DNA from: Ectobacillus sp048976805
GTDB taxonomy: Bacteria; Bacillota; Bacilli; Bacillales; Bacillaceae_G
Reading direction: 5' to 3'
Assembly (NCBI GenBank): GCA_048976805.1
Contig: JBHGUR010000079.1
Coordinates: 110,668-174,667, forward strand
Length of the DNA stretch: 64,000 bases
This document shows, piece after piece, positions 1 to 9,175 of the stretch. The notes under the pieces are model-generated. The model was not told the origin of the DNA. It saw nothing but the letters and a program-made list of their open reading frames with translations, and did not search any database. The stretch's first letter is position 1; the number at the start of each line of letters is the position of its first letter. Both the position numbers and the translations under genes were made by a program.

Positions 1-20
1 AATATTAGCGTTTAACAGAG
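1..20 (+). mobile_element. Right end of an element A copy (partial)
   Basis: The first bases (AATATTAGCGTTTAACAGAG) match the right end of the repeat called element A here, whose intact copies end in CAACATTAGCCTTTAACAGAGCC. The rest of the copy lies outside the window. It sits about 70 bp upstream of a transposase fragment. Confidence 0.6.
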
Positions 21-90
21 TTTTTTAGGCAAAAAAATAAAAGAATCGCTCGATTTTTGTTATCAACATATTTCCTTTAAAGAGGATACC

Positions 91-243
91 ATGGACAACC
101 TCTCTCTGCCAACCAGCTTGGCAGACCTCATTTCCCCAGACCACATGGCTCACGTGGTCCATGAGATGGTGGAGCGCATCCCGATGGAAACCTTCCTGAA
201 GTACTACAAAGGCGGCGGCACTCCTTACAGTAAAGAGGAATAG
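91..243 (+). pseudogene. Truncated transposase N-terminus, IS1182-like
   Basis: An ATG at 91, preceded by AAAGAGGAT, opens a 50-codon reading frame ending in TAG at 241-243. The peptide begins MDNLSLPTSLADLI and contains HMAHVVHEMVERIP and YYKGGGTPYS. From memory this matches the conserved N-terminus of IS1182-family transposases, which continue for more than 400 residues. Here the frame stops right after the YYKGGG segment and no downstream transposase sequence follows before the rny promoter, so it is a broken remnant. The family assignment is recalled, not searched. Confidence 0.6.
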
Positions 244-645
244 CCCCTTTTGCAAATTTGGAATTTTTTTGTTTAAGGGCAATGGAGATGGAGTTAGGGT
301 GATTAGCAAGAAAACTGTAACAATCTGAAACGCTCTTTTATATTGACAAGTAAAAATAGTAAAAGAATACAACGCTTGACAATAAAAATGCCGACCTATA
401 AAATGAGAATGTATATTCTTTTTTTACCATTTTGTCATATCTTCTATAAGTTTTATTGGAGATAGTATGACATTCGGACAAGATGTAGTTTCTATATCTT
501 TTTTCCGAAAAAGAATTTCATGACCATAAAGTGGATGAAAACGAGTCCCGGAAATAGGGGACGAAGGTCATTGCTGTACGTTGAAGCAAAATGCAATGTA
601 CATGCCGACAGTCTTTTCTCATTTGTAGCAAGAGGAGGTGAAATT
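244..645 (+). other. Intergenic region upstream of rny
   Basis: About 400 bp without a convincing gene. It holds a good sigma-A promoter (376-404), a weaker upstream TTGACA at 343-348, and an untranslated leader of roughly 230 nt before the rny ribosome-binding site. A possible in-frame upstream start for rny at 520 lacks a Shine-Dalgarno sequence. Confidence 0.5.
376..404 (+). promoter_or_regulatory. Sigma-A promoter of rny
   Basis: TTGACA (376-381), a 17-nt spacer and TAAAAT (399-404): a perfect -35 and a 5/6 -10 at ideal spacing, about 240 bp upstream of the rny start. Confidence 0.65.
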
Positions 646-2208
646 ATGAACGCAATTGTTGCAGTCATCTCCATTTTGCTTGCCACAGTCGTCGGTGCAG
701 TTGTTGGCTTTTTTGTTCGAAAATCCATTGCTGAGGCGAAGATTAACGGTGCAACGAATGCCGCTAATCAAATTTTGGAGGACGCTAGACGCGAAGCGGA
801 GGCTTCCAAAAAAGAGGCGCTTTTAGAGGCAAAGGATGAAATTCATAAACTTCGTACAGAAGCAGAATTGGAAATTCGTGACCGAAGAAGTGAGTTGCAA
901 AAACAAGAAAATCGTTTAATGCAAAAAGAAGAGAATCTTGATCGTAAGGATGAGTCGCTCGATAAACGCGAGCACATGCTTGAGCGGAAAGAGGATTCTC
1001 TTGTGTTGAGACAACAGCAGCTTGAAGAGTTGGAAAGCAAAGTGGGAGAGCTGGTTCAAAAGCAACAAGAAGAATTAGAGCGCATTTCAAGCTTAACGCG
1101 TGAGGAAGCGAGAACCATCATTCTTGAAAAAGTCGAAAGAGAGCTTTCTCATGAAATTGCAATGGTTATTAAAGAAAGCGAGGCGCGTGCAAAAGAAGAA
1201 GCGGACAAAAGGGCAAAAGAAATTTTGTCTTTAGCTATCCAACGATGTGCTGCAGACCATGTTGCTGAAACTACGGTTTCTGTCGTAAATCTTCCGAATG
1301 ATGAAATGAAGGGGCGGATTATTGGACGCGAAGGCCGCAATATTCGCACGCTTGAAACTTTAACAGGTATTGATTTAATTATTGATGATACGCCTGAAGC
1401 TGTCATTTTATCAGGATTTGATCCAATCCGTCGTGAAACAGCACGGATTGCGCTAGACAAGCTGGTGCAAGACGGGCGCATTCACCCGGCTCGAATTGAA
1501 GAAATGGTTGAAAAGTCAAGACGCGAAGTTGATGAATACATTCGCGAGGTTGGGGAACAAACAACCTTTGAAGTCGGGGTGCATGGATTGCATCCGGATT
1601 TAATCAAGATTTTAGGTCGCTTGAAATTCAGAACGAGCTACGGTCAAAACGTGCTGAAGCATTCCATGGAGGTAGCATACTTAGCCGGCCTTATGGCAGC
1701 TGAACTGGGTGAGGATGAAAAGCTTGCCCGCCGTGCAGGATTGCTTCATGATATCGGAAAAGCAATTGATCATGAAGTTGAAGGTAGCCATGTGGAGATT
1801 GGGGTCGAATTAGCGACAAAATATAAAGAACACCCAATTGTTGTTAATGCGATTGCATCCCACCACGGTGATACGGAGCCAACCTCGATTATTGCGGTGC
1901 TTGTTGCAGCGGCAGATGCTTTATCGGCTGCAAGGCCGGGTGCGCGCAGTGAAACGTTGGAGAATTATATTCGCCGCCTTGAAAAGCTCGAAGAAATCTC
2001 GGAATCTTATGAAGGTGTCGAGAAATCTTATGCGATTCAAGCAGGGCGCGAAGTTCGTATTCTCGTGAAACCGGATGCAATTGATGACTTGGAAGCGCAT
2101 CGCTTAGCCCGTGATATTCGCAAGCGAATCGAAAACGAGCTAGATTATCCTGGACATATTAAGGTTACGGTAATTCGCGAAACGCGCGCAGTTGAATATG
2201 CAAAATAA
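646..2208 (+). CDS. rny: Ribonuclease Y
   Basis: Membrane-anchored endoribonuclease that initiates mRNA decay and processing in Firmicutes. The 520-residue length equals the B. subtilis protein. An N-terminal transmembrane helix (about residues 3-25) is followed by a long charged coiled coil (about 30-190), a KH RNA-binding domain with the IIGREGRNIRT segment, and an HD hydrolase domain with HDIGKA. The start at 646 is chosen because AGGAGGTG lies just upstream and the protein then begins MNAIVAVISIL as the family does. It precedes ymdB, as in B. subtilis, and a terminator follows the stop. RicA (9176-9616), a partner of RNase Y in processing, is encoded in the same window. Confidence 0.97.
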   Translation: MNAIVAVISILLATVVGAVVGFFVRKSIAEAKINGATNAANQILEDARREAEASKKEALLEAKDEIHKLRTEAELEIRDRRSELQKQENRLMQKEENLDRKDESLDKREHMLERKEDSLVLRQQQLEELESKVGELVQKQQEELERISSLTREEARTIILEKVERELSHEIAMVIKESEARAKEEADKRAKEILSLAIQRCAADHVAETTVSVVNLPNDEMKGRIIGREGRNIRTLETLTGIDLIIDDTPEAVILSGFDPIRRETARIALDKLVQDGRIHPARIEEMVEKSRREVDEYIREVGEQTTFEVGVHGLHPDLIKILGRLKFRTSYGQNVLKHSMEVAYLAGLMAAELGEDEKLARRAGLLHDIGKAIDHEVEGSHVEIGVELATKYKEHPIVVNAIASHHGDTEPTSIIAVLVAAADALSAARPGARSETLENYIRRLEKLEEISESYEGVEKSYAIQAGREVRILVKPDAIDDLEAHRLARDIRKRIENELDYPGHIKVTVIRETRAVEYAK

Positions 2209-2235
2209 AGTGGTGTAATGCCACTTTATTTTTTT
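2207..2235 (+). terminator. Terminator after rny
   Basis: AAAGTGG / CCACTTT stem overlapping the rny stop codon, followed by a T tract. Confidence 0.75.
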
Positions 2236-2338
2236 GTGCTAGGATAAAATATAATTGAGCGAATACAAAGCATTGTATGTTCGTCTAGAGGTTCATAAAA
2301 CAAGTTATAAAGAAGCATACATAGAGAGGATTGCAAGA

Positions 2339-3133
2339 ATGAGAATTTTATTTGTTGGTGATGTTGTAGGGTCTCCGGGGCGGAAAATGGTGCAAGAGTA
2401 TGTGCCGAAGCTAAAGAAAAAATATTTTCCTGCTGTCACGATTATTAACGGGGAAAACGCTGCAGGGGGGCGCGGAATTACGGAGAAGATTTATCGGGGA
2501 TTTCTTGAGAGTGGAGCGCAGGCGATCACGCTCGGGAATCATGCTTGGGATAACCGGGAAATTTTTGAATTTATAGACGGTGCTAAGTATTTAGCGAGGC
2601 CAGCGAATTTTCCGGAAGGGACACCAGGAAAAGGCTTGATTTTTGTTAACAGCAATGGGATAGAAGTTGCCGTTATTAACTTGCAAGGAAGAACGTTTCT
2701 TCCGCCGATAGATTGCCCGTTTCGTAAGGTGGATGCTTTGATTGCAGAAGCGAGGAAGCGGACAAATATCATTTTTATTGATTTTCATGCCGAAGCAACA
2801 AGCGAAAAGCAAATGCTCGGCTGGTATGTAGATGGAAGGGCAACAGCGGTTGTCGGAACGCATACACACGTGCAAACAGCGGATAATCGCATCCTGCCAA
2901 ACGGAACAGCCTATATAACAGATGTAGGCATGACAGGGCCGTATGATGGGATTTTAGGAATGGACAGGGAAGCGGTTTTGAAAAAGTTTTTGACAAATTT
3001 ACCTGTTCGTTTTGAAGTAGCAGAAGGGCGCACGCAACTTAGCGCTGTTTTACTTGATGTGGATCCGTCTACAGGAAAGGCAAAGAAAATAGATCGCATT
3101 TTAATTAATGACGATCAATCGTTCTTTGAATAA
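2339..3133 (+). CDS. ymdB: YmdB family metallophosphoesterase (2',3'-cyclic nucleotide)
   Basis: Dinuclear-metal phosphodiesterase acting on 2',3'-cyclic nucleotides; in B. subtilis it affects biofilm versus motility choice and colony development. The 264 residues equal the B. subtilis length. Metal-ligand positions are visible: D8 in FVGDVVGS, E39-N40 in INGENAAGG, N67-H68 in LGNHAWDN, and the later DFHAEATSE and VVGTHTHVQT segments. The start at 2339 follows an AGAGAGGA ribosome-binding site; the open frame extends upstream to 2255 but without a site. It lies between rny and spoVS, the conserved Bacillus order. Confidence 0.95.
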   Translation: MRILFVGDVVGSPGRKMVQEYVPKLKKKYFPAVTIINGENAAGGRGITEKIYRGFLESGAQAITLGNHAWDNREIFEFIDGAKYLARPANFPEGTPGKGLIFVNSNGIEVAVINLQGRTFLPPIDCPFRKVDALIAEARKRTNIIFIDFHAEATSEKQMLGWYVDGRATAVVGTHTHVQTADNRILPNGTAYITDVGMTGPYDGILGMDREAVLKKFLTNLPVRFEVAEGRTQLSAVLLDVDPSTGKAKKIDRILINDDQSFFE

Positions 3134-3191
3134 GATGAAATATTCAAAAATACAGTAAATTAAAATTTTTTAGAAAAGTAGAAAAGGATAA

Positions 3192-3219
3192 GCAGGAATA
3201 CGAATGCCTTCTCGTGAAT
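3192..3219 (+). promoter_or_regulatory. Possible sigma-H promoter of spoVS
   Basis: GCAGGAATA (-35 type AGGAWWW) and CGTGAAT (-10 type RNNGAAT, first base off-consensus) separated by 12 nt, about 55 bp before spoVS. spoVS is sigma-H-dependent in B. subtilis, which fits. Pattern match by eye only. Confidence 0.45.
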
Positions 3220-3273
3220 ATAAGTAAAGTGAATTTAATCGCTTATTTAAAGGAAACGAGGAGGAAACGAGGA

Positions 3274-3534
3274 ATGGAGATATTAAAAGTTAAAGCAACT
3301 TCGGTCCCTAACTCTGTAGCAGGTGCACTTGCAGGAGTTATCCGTGAGCGCGGTTCAGCGGAAATTCAAGCAATCGGCGCGGGTGCATTGAATCAAGCCG
3401 TGAAGGCAGTAGCAATTGCAAGAGGATTTGTAGCACCTAGTGGCGTGGATTTAATCTGTATACCTGCTTTCACAGATATTATGATTGATGGAGAAGAACG
3501 TACAGCTATTAAGCTAATTGTAGAGCCTCGTTAA
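3274..3534 (+). CDS. spoVS: Stage V sporulation protein S
   Basis: Small 86-residue protein of the Alba/SpoVS fold, needed for normal spore coat assembly and progress past stage V in B. subtilis. The sequence starts MEILKVKATSVPNSVAGAL and is nearly invariant in the family, so identification is by whole-sequence recognition. The start at 3274 is chosen for its GAGGAAACGAGGA ribosome-binding region and exact family length; an upstream in-frame start at 3214 would add 20 atypical residues and overlap the candidate promoter. Confidence 0.96.
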   Translation: MEILKVKATSVPNSVAGALAGVIRERGSAEIQAIGAGALNQAVKAVAIARGFVAPSGVDLICIPAFTDIMIDGEERTAIKLIVEPR

Positions 3535-3540
3535 ATTTTA

Positions 3541-3573
3541 AAACCTGTTTGCATAGCAAGCAGGTTGTTTTGT
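3541..3573 (+). terminator. Terminator after spoVS
   Basis: AACCTG..GC / GC..CAGGTT hairpin followed by TGTTTTGTTG. Confidence 0.6.
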
Positions 3574-3654
3574 TGTATCGGTCGAATAAAACGATTGCAC
3601 AGACCGTTGTGCAAATTGCATTTTGGAATAATCCGAAACAGGAGGTGGAGGGTG

Positions 3655-4578
3655 ATGCAGGTTTTTGATGCGCATTGTGATGTGCTTTGGCAAATATGGA
3701 TTCGTAAGGAGAGAGTATCTTTTCAAAATGACCCGCATTTACACGTCACGCTCAACGGACTGAAAGAGGGAAAGGGCAAGGTGCAGTGCTTTGCACTTTA
3801 TGTACCAGAAGAAGTACCGCATGAACGGCGCTTTGAAGTAGTGCTTGAAATGATTCAACTGTTTTATCATGAAATTTTAGAGAAACACCCGGATATAAAG
3901 CTTATTCTTGAAAAGAGGGAGATACAACAGCTGCATGAGAACGAAATTGGAGTTATTTTAACGTTAGAAGGGTGCGATGCAATTGGACAAAGCTTAACAA
4001 AGCTACAAACGCTGTACCGTCTCGGGGTGCGTTCTGTGGGTTTGACGTGGAATTATGGCAACGCGGTTGCTGACGGTGTTTTAGAGCCGCGTGGTGCCGG
4101 CTTATCGTTATTTGGCAAACAAGTTGTTGGCGAGTTGAATAGACTTCGGCTATGGACGGATGTCTCCCATTTGTCAGAGAAAGGATTTTGGGATGTAATG
4201 GAACTTGCTGATTTTCCGATTGCTTCTCATTCTAATTGTTATTCGTTACGGAAGCACGAGAGGAATTTGAAAGATGAGCAAATCCGAGCACTGATTGAAA
4301 AAAAAGGCATGGTAGGAATTACGTTCGTACCCTCTTTCTTAACTGACGGAGCGGCACAGATTGCCGATGTAATCCGCCATCTTGACTACATATGCGGCAT
4401 GGGGGGAGAGAAAAACGTTGGCTTTGGATCGGATTTTGACGGAATTGTTAATACTGTAAGCGGCTTGGAAAAGTTTGCTCATTACGAAAATTTGCTTAAT
4501 GCGCTGCTGAAGCATTATAGCGAAGAGCAGGTTTGCAATTTTACATATCGGAATTTTGTGAGGAATATTCCTTTCTAA
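3655..4578 (+). CDS. Membrane dipeptidase (peptidase family M19)
   Basis: Zinc-dependent dipeptidase of the renal dipeptidase family, predicted to hydrolyse dipeptides; some members accept L,D or D-residue substrates. The 307 residues carry the M19 metal ligands: H7 and D9 in FDAHCD, E105 in LTLEGCD, H172 in DVSHLS and H192 in ASHSNCYS, plus the NYGNAVADG segment and FGSDFDGI near the C-terminus. No signal peptide is seen, so it should be cytoplasmic. The start at 3655 follows a strong GGAGGTGG site. It stands alone between spoVS and korA, a position I recall for B. cereus-type genomes. Confidence 0.9.
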   Translation: MQVFDAHCDVLWQIWIRKERVSFQNDPHLHVTLNGLKEGKGKVQCFALYVPEEVPHERRFEVVLEMIQLFYHEILEKHPDIKLILEKREIQQLHENEIGVILTLEGCDAIGQSLTKLQTLYRLGVRSVGLTWNYGNAVADGVLEPRGAGLSLFGKQVVGELNRLRLWTDVSHLSEKGFWDVMELADFPIASHSNCYSLRKHERNLKDEQIRALIEKKGMVGITFVPSFLTDGAAQIADVIRHLDYICGMGGEKNVGFGSDFDGIVNTVSGLEKFAHYENLLNALLKHYSEEQVCNFTYRNFVRNIPF

Positions 4579-4836
4579 AATTATTATTATACTAAAGTTT
4601 ATTCAAGTGTGATACAGTTATCGAAAAAATTAAAAAAATGTTAATGAAATTGTTTCAAATTCTTGCATTTTTTCTTCAGTAGGTCTAGAATTGAAAGCGA
4701 ATTAGCATAATGCAAAAAATTCTGTAAACCAGAAGAGGTATAATTTGCATCCATTGTAGTTTCTTTTCTTAGAAAGTGGTAAACTAGTAATGTAAAAAAA
4801 TACACTACAATGAATGCAGCCAAAGGGGTGTAGGAG

Positions 4837-6594
4837 ATGATTAGTCAACTTTCCTGGAAAGTTGGAGGACAACAAGGTGAAGGAATTGAAAGTACAGGGG
4901 AAATTTTTAGTATTGCATTAAACAGATTGGGATATTACCTGTACGGCTATCGCCATTTCTCATCACGTATTAAAGGTGGTCACACGAACAACAAGATTCG
5001 CGTAAGCACAACGGAAGTGCGTGCTATCTCTGATGATTTGGACATACTTGTGGCATTTGATCAAGAAACGATTGACGTAAACTTCCATGAATTGCGTCCT
5101 GGCGGCATCGTTATTGCTGATGCGAAGTTTAACCCAACAATTCCGCAAACTACAGAAGCAAGTTTGTATGCGGTTCCATTTACAGATATTGCTACCGAAC
5201 TTGGAACTTCCTTAATGAAGAACATGGTTGCGGTTGGTGCTTCCAGTGCCCTATTAGGATTGGACGAAACGGTATACTTAGGAGTAGTTGAGGAAATTTT
5301 TGGCCGTAAAGGGCAGCAAGTAATTGAAAAGAATATGGAAGCGATTAAGCGCGGTTCTCAATATATGAAAGAGCAGCTTGGCAATCAGGTAAACGTTATG
5401 CAATTAGAAAAAGCAGACGGACAAAAGCGCCTGTTCATGATCGGTAACGACGCAATCGCGTTCGGCGCATTAGCCGGCGGTGCCCGATTTATGGCTGCGT
5501 ACCCAATTACCCCTGCCTCTGAAATTATGGAATATTTAATTAAAAAGCTTCCAAAAGTAGGGGGAACAGTTATCCAAACTGAAGATGAAATCGCGGCATG
5601 TACAATGGCGATTGGCGCTAACTATGGCGGCGTACGCACATTAACTGCTTCTGCAGGGCCGGGGCTTTCCCTTATGATGGAAGCAATCGGTTTGTCCGGA
5701 ATTACGGAAACTCCGCTTGTTATTGTTGATACACAACGCGGCGGTCCAAGTACGGGACTTCCGACAAAACAAGAGCAATCTGACTTAATGGCGATGATTT
5801 ACGGCACGCACGGTGAAATTCCGAAGGTAGTAATGGCGCCAAGCACGGCCGAAGAAGCATTTTATGATGCGATTGAAGCGTTTAATATTGCTGAGGAATA
5901 TCAATGCCCGGTTATCCTATTAACAGATTTGCAGCTTTCTTTAGGAAAACAAACGGTAGAACCGTTACAATATGATAAAATTCAGATCCGACGCGGCAAG
6001 CTCGATTTAAATCCGCAGCCGGAAATTGAAAATAAAGAATACTTTAAGCGATATGAAGTGACAGAAGATGGCATATCGCCGCGCGTGGTCCCTGGAACGA
6101 AAAATGGCATTCATCATGTAACAGGTGTAGAGCATGCGGAAACAGGAAAACCGTCTGAATCTCCGGCTAACCGTATTGCGCAAATGGATAAGCGCATGCG
6201 CAAGTTAGAGAATTTAAAATTCAACACCCCTGTTCATAAAAACGCCAAATATGAGGACGCTGATCTTCTATTGGTAGGCTTCAATTCTACTCGCGGCGCG
6301 ATTGAAGAGGCAATGGAGCGCCTTGAGCAAGATGGTATGAAAGTAAACCACGCCCATGTACGTTTGCTTCACCCGTTCCCAACGGATGAATTATTACCTC
6401 TTGTTAAGAGCGCAAAACGTGTGGTAGTAGTGGAAAACAACGCAACAGGCCAGCTTGCTAACATTATGAAAATGAATCTTGTTGGCTACGGAGAAAAGAT
6501 TTCCAGCCAGTTGAAATACGATGGAAATCCGTTCTTACCAAAAGAAATTTACAACGAATGCAAAAAAGGGGTTGTTTTAAATGGCAACATTTAA
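4837..6594 (+). CDS. korA: 2-oxoacid:ferredoxin oxidoreductase, alpha (gamma-alpha fusion) subunit
   Basis: Large subunit of a 2-oxoglutarate/2-oxoacid:acceptor oxidoreductase that oxidatively decarboxylates a 2-oxoacid to its acyl-CoA and reduces ferredoxin. Of 585 residues, about 1-190 form the gamma domain (GGQQGEGIESTGEIF, SSRIKGGHTN) and about 200-585 the alpha domain (YPITPASEIMEYL, TASAGPGLSLMMEA, and the C-terminal transketolase-like part). Start ATG at 4837 with GGGGTGTAGGAG upstream. It overlaps korB by 14 bp, so the two are co-translated. No delta (ferredoxin-like) subunit is adjacent; the ferredoxin at 48095-48343 is a plausible acceptor. Confidence 0.93.
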   Translation: MISQLSWKVGGQQGEGIESTGEIFSIALNRLGYYLYGYRHFSSRIKGGHTNNKIRVSTTEVRAISDDLDILVAFDQETIDVNFHELRPGGIVIADAKFNPTIPQTTEASLYAVPFTDIATELGTSLMKNMVAVGASSALLGLDETVYLGVVEEIFGRKGQQVIEKNMEAIKRGSQYMKEQLGNQVNVMQLEKADGQKRLFMIGNDAIAFGALAGGARFMAAYPITPASEIMEYLIKKLPKVGGTVIQTEDEIAACTMAIGANYGGVRTLTASAGPGLSLMMEAIGLSGITETPLVIVDTQRGGPSTGLPTKQEQSDLMAMIYGTHGEIPKVVMAPSTAEEAFYDAIEAFNIAEEYQCPVILLTDLQLSLGKQTVEPLQYDKIQIRRGKLDLNPQPEIENKEYFKRYEVTEDGISPRVVPGTKNGIHHVTGVEHAETGKPSESPANRIAQMDKRMRKLENLKFNTPVHKNAKYEDADLLLVGFNSTRGAIEEAMERLEQDGMKVNHAHVRLLHPFPTDELLPLVKSAKRVVVVENNATGQLANIMKMNLVGYGEKISSQLKYDGNPFLPKEIYNECKKGVVLNGNI

Positions 6595-7447
6595 GGATTT
6601 TCGGAATAATGTAAAACCAAACTGGTGTCCTGGCTGCGGCGATTTCTCCGTGCAAGCTGCTATTCAACGCGCTGCTGCAAATGTAGGATTGGAACCGGAG
6701 CAAATGGCGGTTGTATCCGGTATTGGATGTTCCGGCCGTATTTCTGGTTACATTAATTCATACGGATTCCACGGCATTCATGGACGTGCGTTGCCAATTG
6801 CGCAAGGTGTGAAAATGGCGAACCGCGATCTTACAGTAATTGCTGCGGGCGGTGACGGTGACGGTTTTGCAATTGGTATGGGCCATACGATCCATGCAAT
6901 CCGCCGTAACATTGATGTGACGTACATCGTTATGGACAACCAAATTTATGGATTAACAAAAGGACAAACTTCCCCTCGAAGCGACGTTGGTTTCAAAACA
7001 AAAAGCACACCACAAGGTTCTGTAGAGCCGGCATTGTCTGTAATGGAGATGGCTTTAACAGCAGGCGCCACGTTTGTAGCGCAAAGCTTCTCCAGCGACT
7101 TAAAAGAATTGACGCAATTAATTGAAGAGGGTATTAAGCATAAAGGTTTTTCTTTGATTAACGTATTCAGCCCTTGTGTAACTTATAATAAAGTTAACAC
7201 ATACGATTGGTTTAAAGAAAACCTTAAAAAGCTTAGCGAAGTAGAAGGTTATGATCCTTCCAACCGCGTGATGGCGATGCAGACATTGATGGAAAATAAC
7301 GGGCTTGTAACGGGGCTGATTTATCAAAACAAACAGCAGCCTTCTTACCAAGAATTAATAAAAACATATAGCGAAAAGCCGTTGACATACGCTGACTTAA
7401 CGCTCGATCAATCTATGTTTGATGAGCTTGTAGCGGAGTTCATGTAA
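6581..7447 (+). CDS. korB: 2-oxoacid:ferredoxin oxidoreductase, beta subunit
   Basis: Thiamine-diphosphate-binding subunit partnering KorA. The 288 residues contain the cluster-binding NWCPGCGDFSVQ near residue 15, the ThDP/Mg motif GGDGDGFAIGMGH followed by VMDNQIYGLTKGQ, and a later conserved cysteine in NVFSPCVTYN. The start lies inside the end of korA with AAAAAAGGGG as ribosome-binding site. Substrate preference (2-oxoglutarate versus other 2-oxoacids) cannot be read from the sequence. Confidence 0.93.
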   Translation: MATFKDFRNNVKPNWCPGCGDFSVQAAIQRAAANVGLEPEQMAVVSGIGCSGRISGYINSYGFHGIHGRALPIAQGVKMANRDLTVIAAGGDGDGFAIGMGHTIHAIRRNIDVTYIVMDNQIYGLTKGQTSPRSDVGFKTKSTPQGSVEPALSVMEMALTAGATFVAQSFSSDLKELTQLIEEGIKHKGFSLINVFSPCVTYNKVNTYDWFKENLKKLSEVEGYDPSNRVMAMQTLMENNGLVTGLIYQNKQQPSYQELIKTYSEKPLTYADLTLDQSMFDELVAEFM

Positions 7448-7455
7448 TCATGTAG

Positions 7456-7490
7456 GCTCCTTTGCCAAACAGGGCAGAGGGGCTTTTTTA
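7456..7490 (+). terminator. Terminator after korAB
   Basis: GCTCCTTTGCC / GGGCAGAGGGGC stem (with G-U pairs), AAACA loop, then TTTTTT. Confidence 0.8.
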
Positions 7491-7535
7491 AAATATCTGT
7501 TCAACGTTTCGTTTATGAATTCCGATCAGTGCATA

Positions 7536-7564
7536 TTGTTTAATTATGTTAAACGCTATATACT
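7536..7564 (+). promoter_or_regulatory. Sigma-A promoter of miaB
   Basis: TTGTTT (7536-7541), 17-nt spacer, TATACT (7559-7564), 79 bp before the miaB start. Confidence 0.5.
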
Positions 7565-7642
7565 ATGGTAATGTGCATGCATTATGCACGGGTTAAGACC
7601 ATTGTGTTTTACTGAATATGCTAAACTGAAAGGAGATTATTC

Positions 7643-9172
7643 ATGAACGAACAACAAAGATTGCAAAGCCAGCAAGTGAATCCTTCGGACAAAAAATCCG
7701 AAAAGGATTACAGCAAATATTTTGAAACAGTTTATCAGCCGCCTTCTTTAAAAGAAGCGAAAAAACGCGGCAAAGAAGCTGTGGAAATTCAGCGCGATTT
7801 TGAAATTCCTCAAGAAATGATCGGCATTGGACGGGGCCGTAAATTCTATATTCGCACGTATGGATGCCAAATGAATGAGCATGATACCGAGGTAATGGCC
7901 GGTATCTTAACAGGATTAGGCTATGAACCGACAAACACAACAGAAGACGCGGACGTCATCTTATTGAATACGTGTGCAATCCGTGAAAATGCAGAAAATA
8001 AGGTGTTTGGCGAGATTGGCCATTTAAAGCCGCTTAAGAAAAAAAATCCGGATCTTTTAATAGGTGTATGCGGCTGTATGTCGCAAGAAGAATCTGTTGT
8101 CAACAAGATTATGCAAAAACATCAGTTCATTGATATGGTATTCGGTACACATAATATTCACCGCCTGCCGTTTATTTTAAAAGAGGCGATGTTCTCTAAA
8201 GAAATGGTAGTAGAGGTATGGTCGAAGGAAGGTGACGTTATTGAAAACCTTCCGCGTATGCGCCGCGGCGATATTAAAGCGTGGGTTAACATTATGTACG
8301 GATGCGATAAATTCTGTACGTACTGTATCGTGCCGTATACGCGCGGTAAAGAACGCAGCCGCCGGCCAGAGGATGTTATTCAAGAGGTACGTCAATTAGC
8401 GGCACAAGGCTATAAAGAAATTACGCTTCTTGGACAAAACGTAAATGCGTATGGGAAAGATTTTGAAGATATTTCCTATGGTCTTGGCGATTTAATGGAT
8501 GAGCTTCGTAAAATTGATATTCCGCGCATCCGCTTTACTACGAGCCATCCGCGCGATTTTGACGACCGCTTAATTGAAGTTTTGGCAAAAGGAGGAAATT
8601 TAGTAGAGCATATCCATTTGCCAGTTCAGTCTGGAAGTACGGAAATCTTAAAAATTATGGCCCGTAAATATACGCGCGAGCAATATTTAGAGCTTGTCCG
8701 CAAAATGAAAGCGGCCATTCCTGATGCGTCTTTCACAACGGATATTATCGTTGGCTTCCCGAACGAAACGGAGGAACAGTTCCAAGAAACGTTATCGTTA
8801 TATCGCGAGGTAGAATTTGATAGCGCGTATACGTTCATCTATTCTCCGCGTGAAGGTACGCCGGCTGCAAAAATGCAGGATAATGTACCAATGGAAGTGA
8901 AAAAGGAACGTTTACAACGTTTAAATGCGCTAGTTAATGAAATTTCCGCGAAGAAAAACTTGGCATACCAAGATAAGATTGTAGAAGTTCTCGTTGAAGG
9001 CGAAAGCAAAAACAATCCGGATGTATTGGCTGGTTATACTCGCAAAAATAAACTTGTAAACTTTATTGGGCCAAAATCTGCAATCGGCAAAATTGTAAAA
9101 GTAAAAATTACAGAAGCAAAAACGTGGTCATTGAACGGGGTAATGGTAGAAGAGCCAATCGAGGTGAACTAA
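7643..9172 (+). CDS. miaB: tRNA-2-methylthio-N6-dimethylallyladenosine synthase
   Basis: Radical-SAM methylthiotransferase that adds the 2-methylthio group to i6A37 in tRNA. The 509 residues match the B. subtilis length. Visible domains are the N-terminal MTTase domain (IRTYGCQMNEHD with C75, LNTCAIRENAENK, GVCGCMSQ), the radical-SAM motif CDKFCTYC near residue 220, and a C-terminal TRAM region. Start ATG with AAAGGAGATT upstream. MiaA, the enzyme making its i6A substrate, is encoded at 16531-17466. ricA follows 3 nt after the stop, so they share a transcript. Confidence 0.96.
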   Translation: MNEQQRLQSQQVNPSDKKSEKDYSKYFETVYQPPSLKEAKKRGKEAVEIQRDFEIPQEMIGIGRGRKFYIRTYGCQMNEHDTEVMAGILTGLGYEPTNTTEDADVILLNTCAIRENAENKVFGEIGHLKPLKKKNPDLLIGVCGCMSQEESVVNKIMQKHQFIDMVFGTHNIHRLPFILKEAMFSKEMVVEVWSKEGDVIENLPRMRRGDIKAWVNIMYGCDKFCTYCIVPYTRGKERSRRPEDVIQEVRQLAAQGYKEITLLGQNVNAYGKDFEDISYGLGDLMDELRKIDIPRIRFTTSHPRDFDDRLIEVLAKGGNLVEHIHLPVQSGSTEILKIMARKYTREQYLELVRKMKAAIPDASFTTDIIVGFPNETEEQFQETLSLYREVEFDSAYTFIYSPREGTPAAKMQDNVPMEVKKERLQRLNALVNEISAKKNLAYQDKIVEVLVEGESKNNPDVLAGYTRKNKLVNFIGPKSAIGKIVKVKITEAKTWSLNGVMVEEPIEVN

Positions 9173-9175
9173 AGG

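Noticed and set aside
520..645. Longer reading frame upstream of rny
   Set aside because: No ribosome-binding site before 520; AGGAGGTG before 646 gives the exact 520-residue family length.
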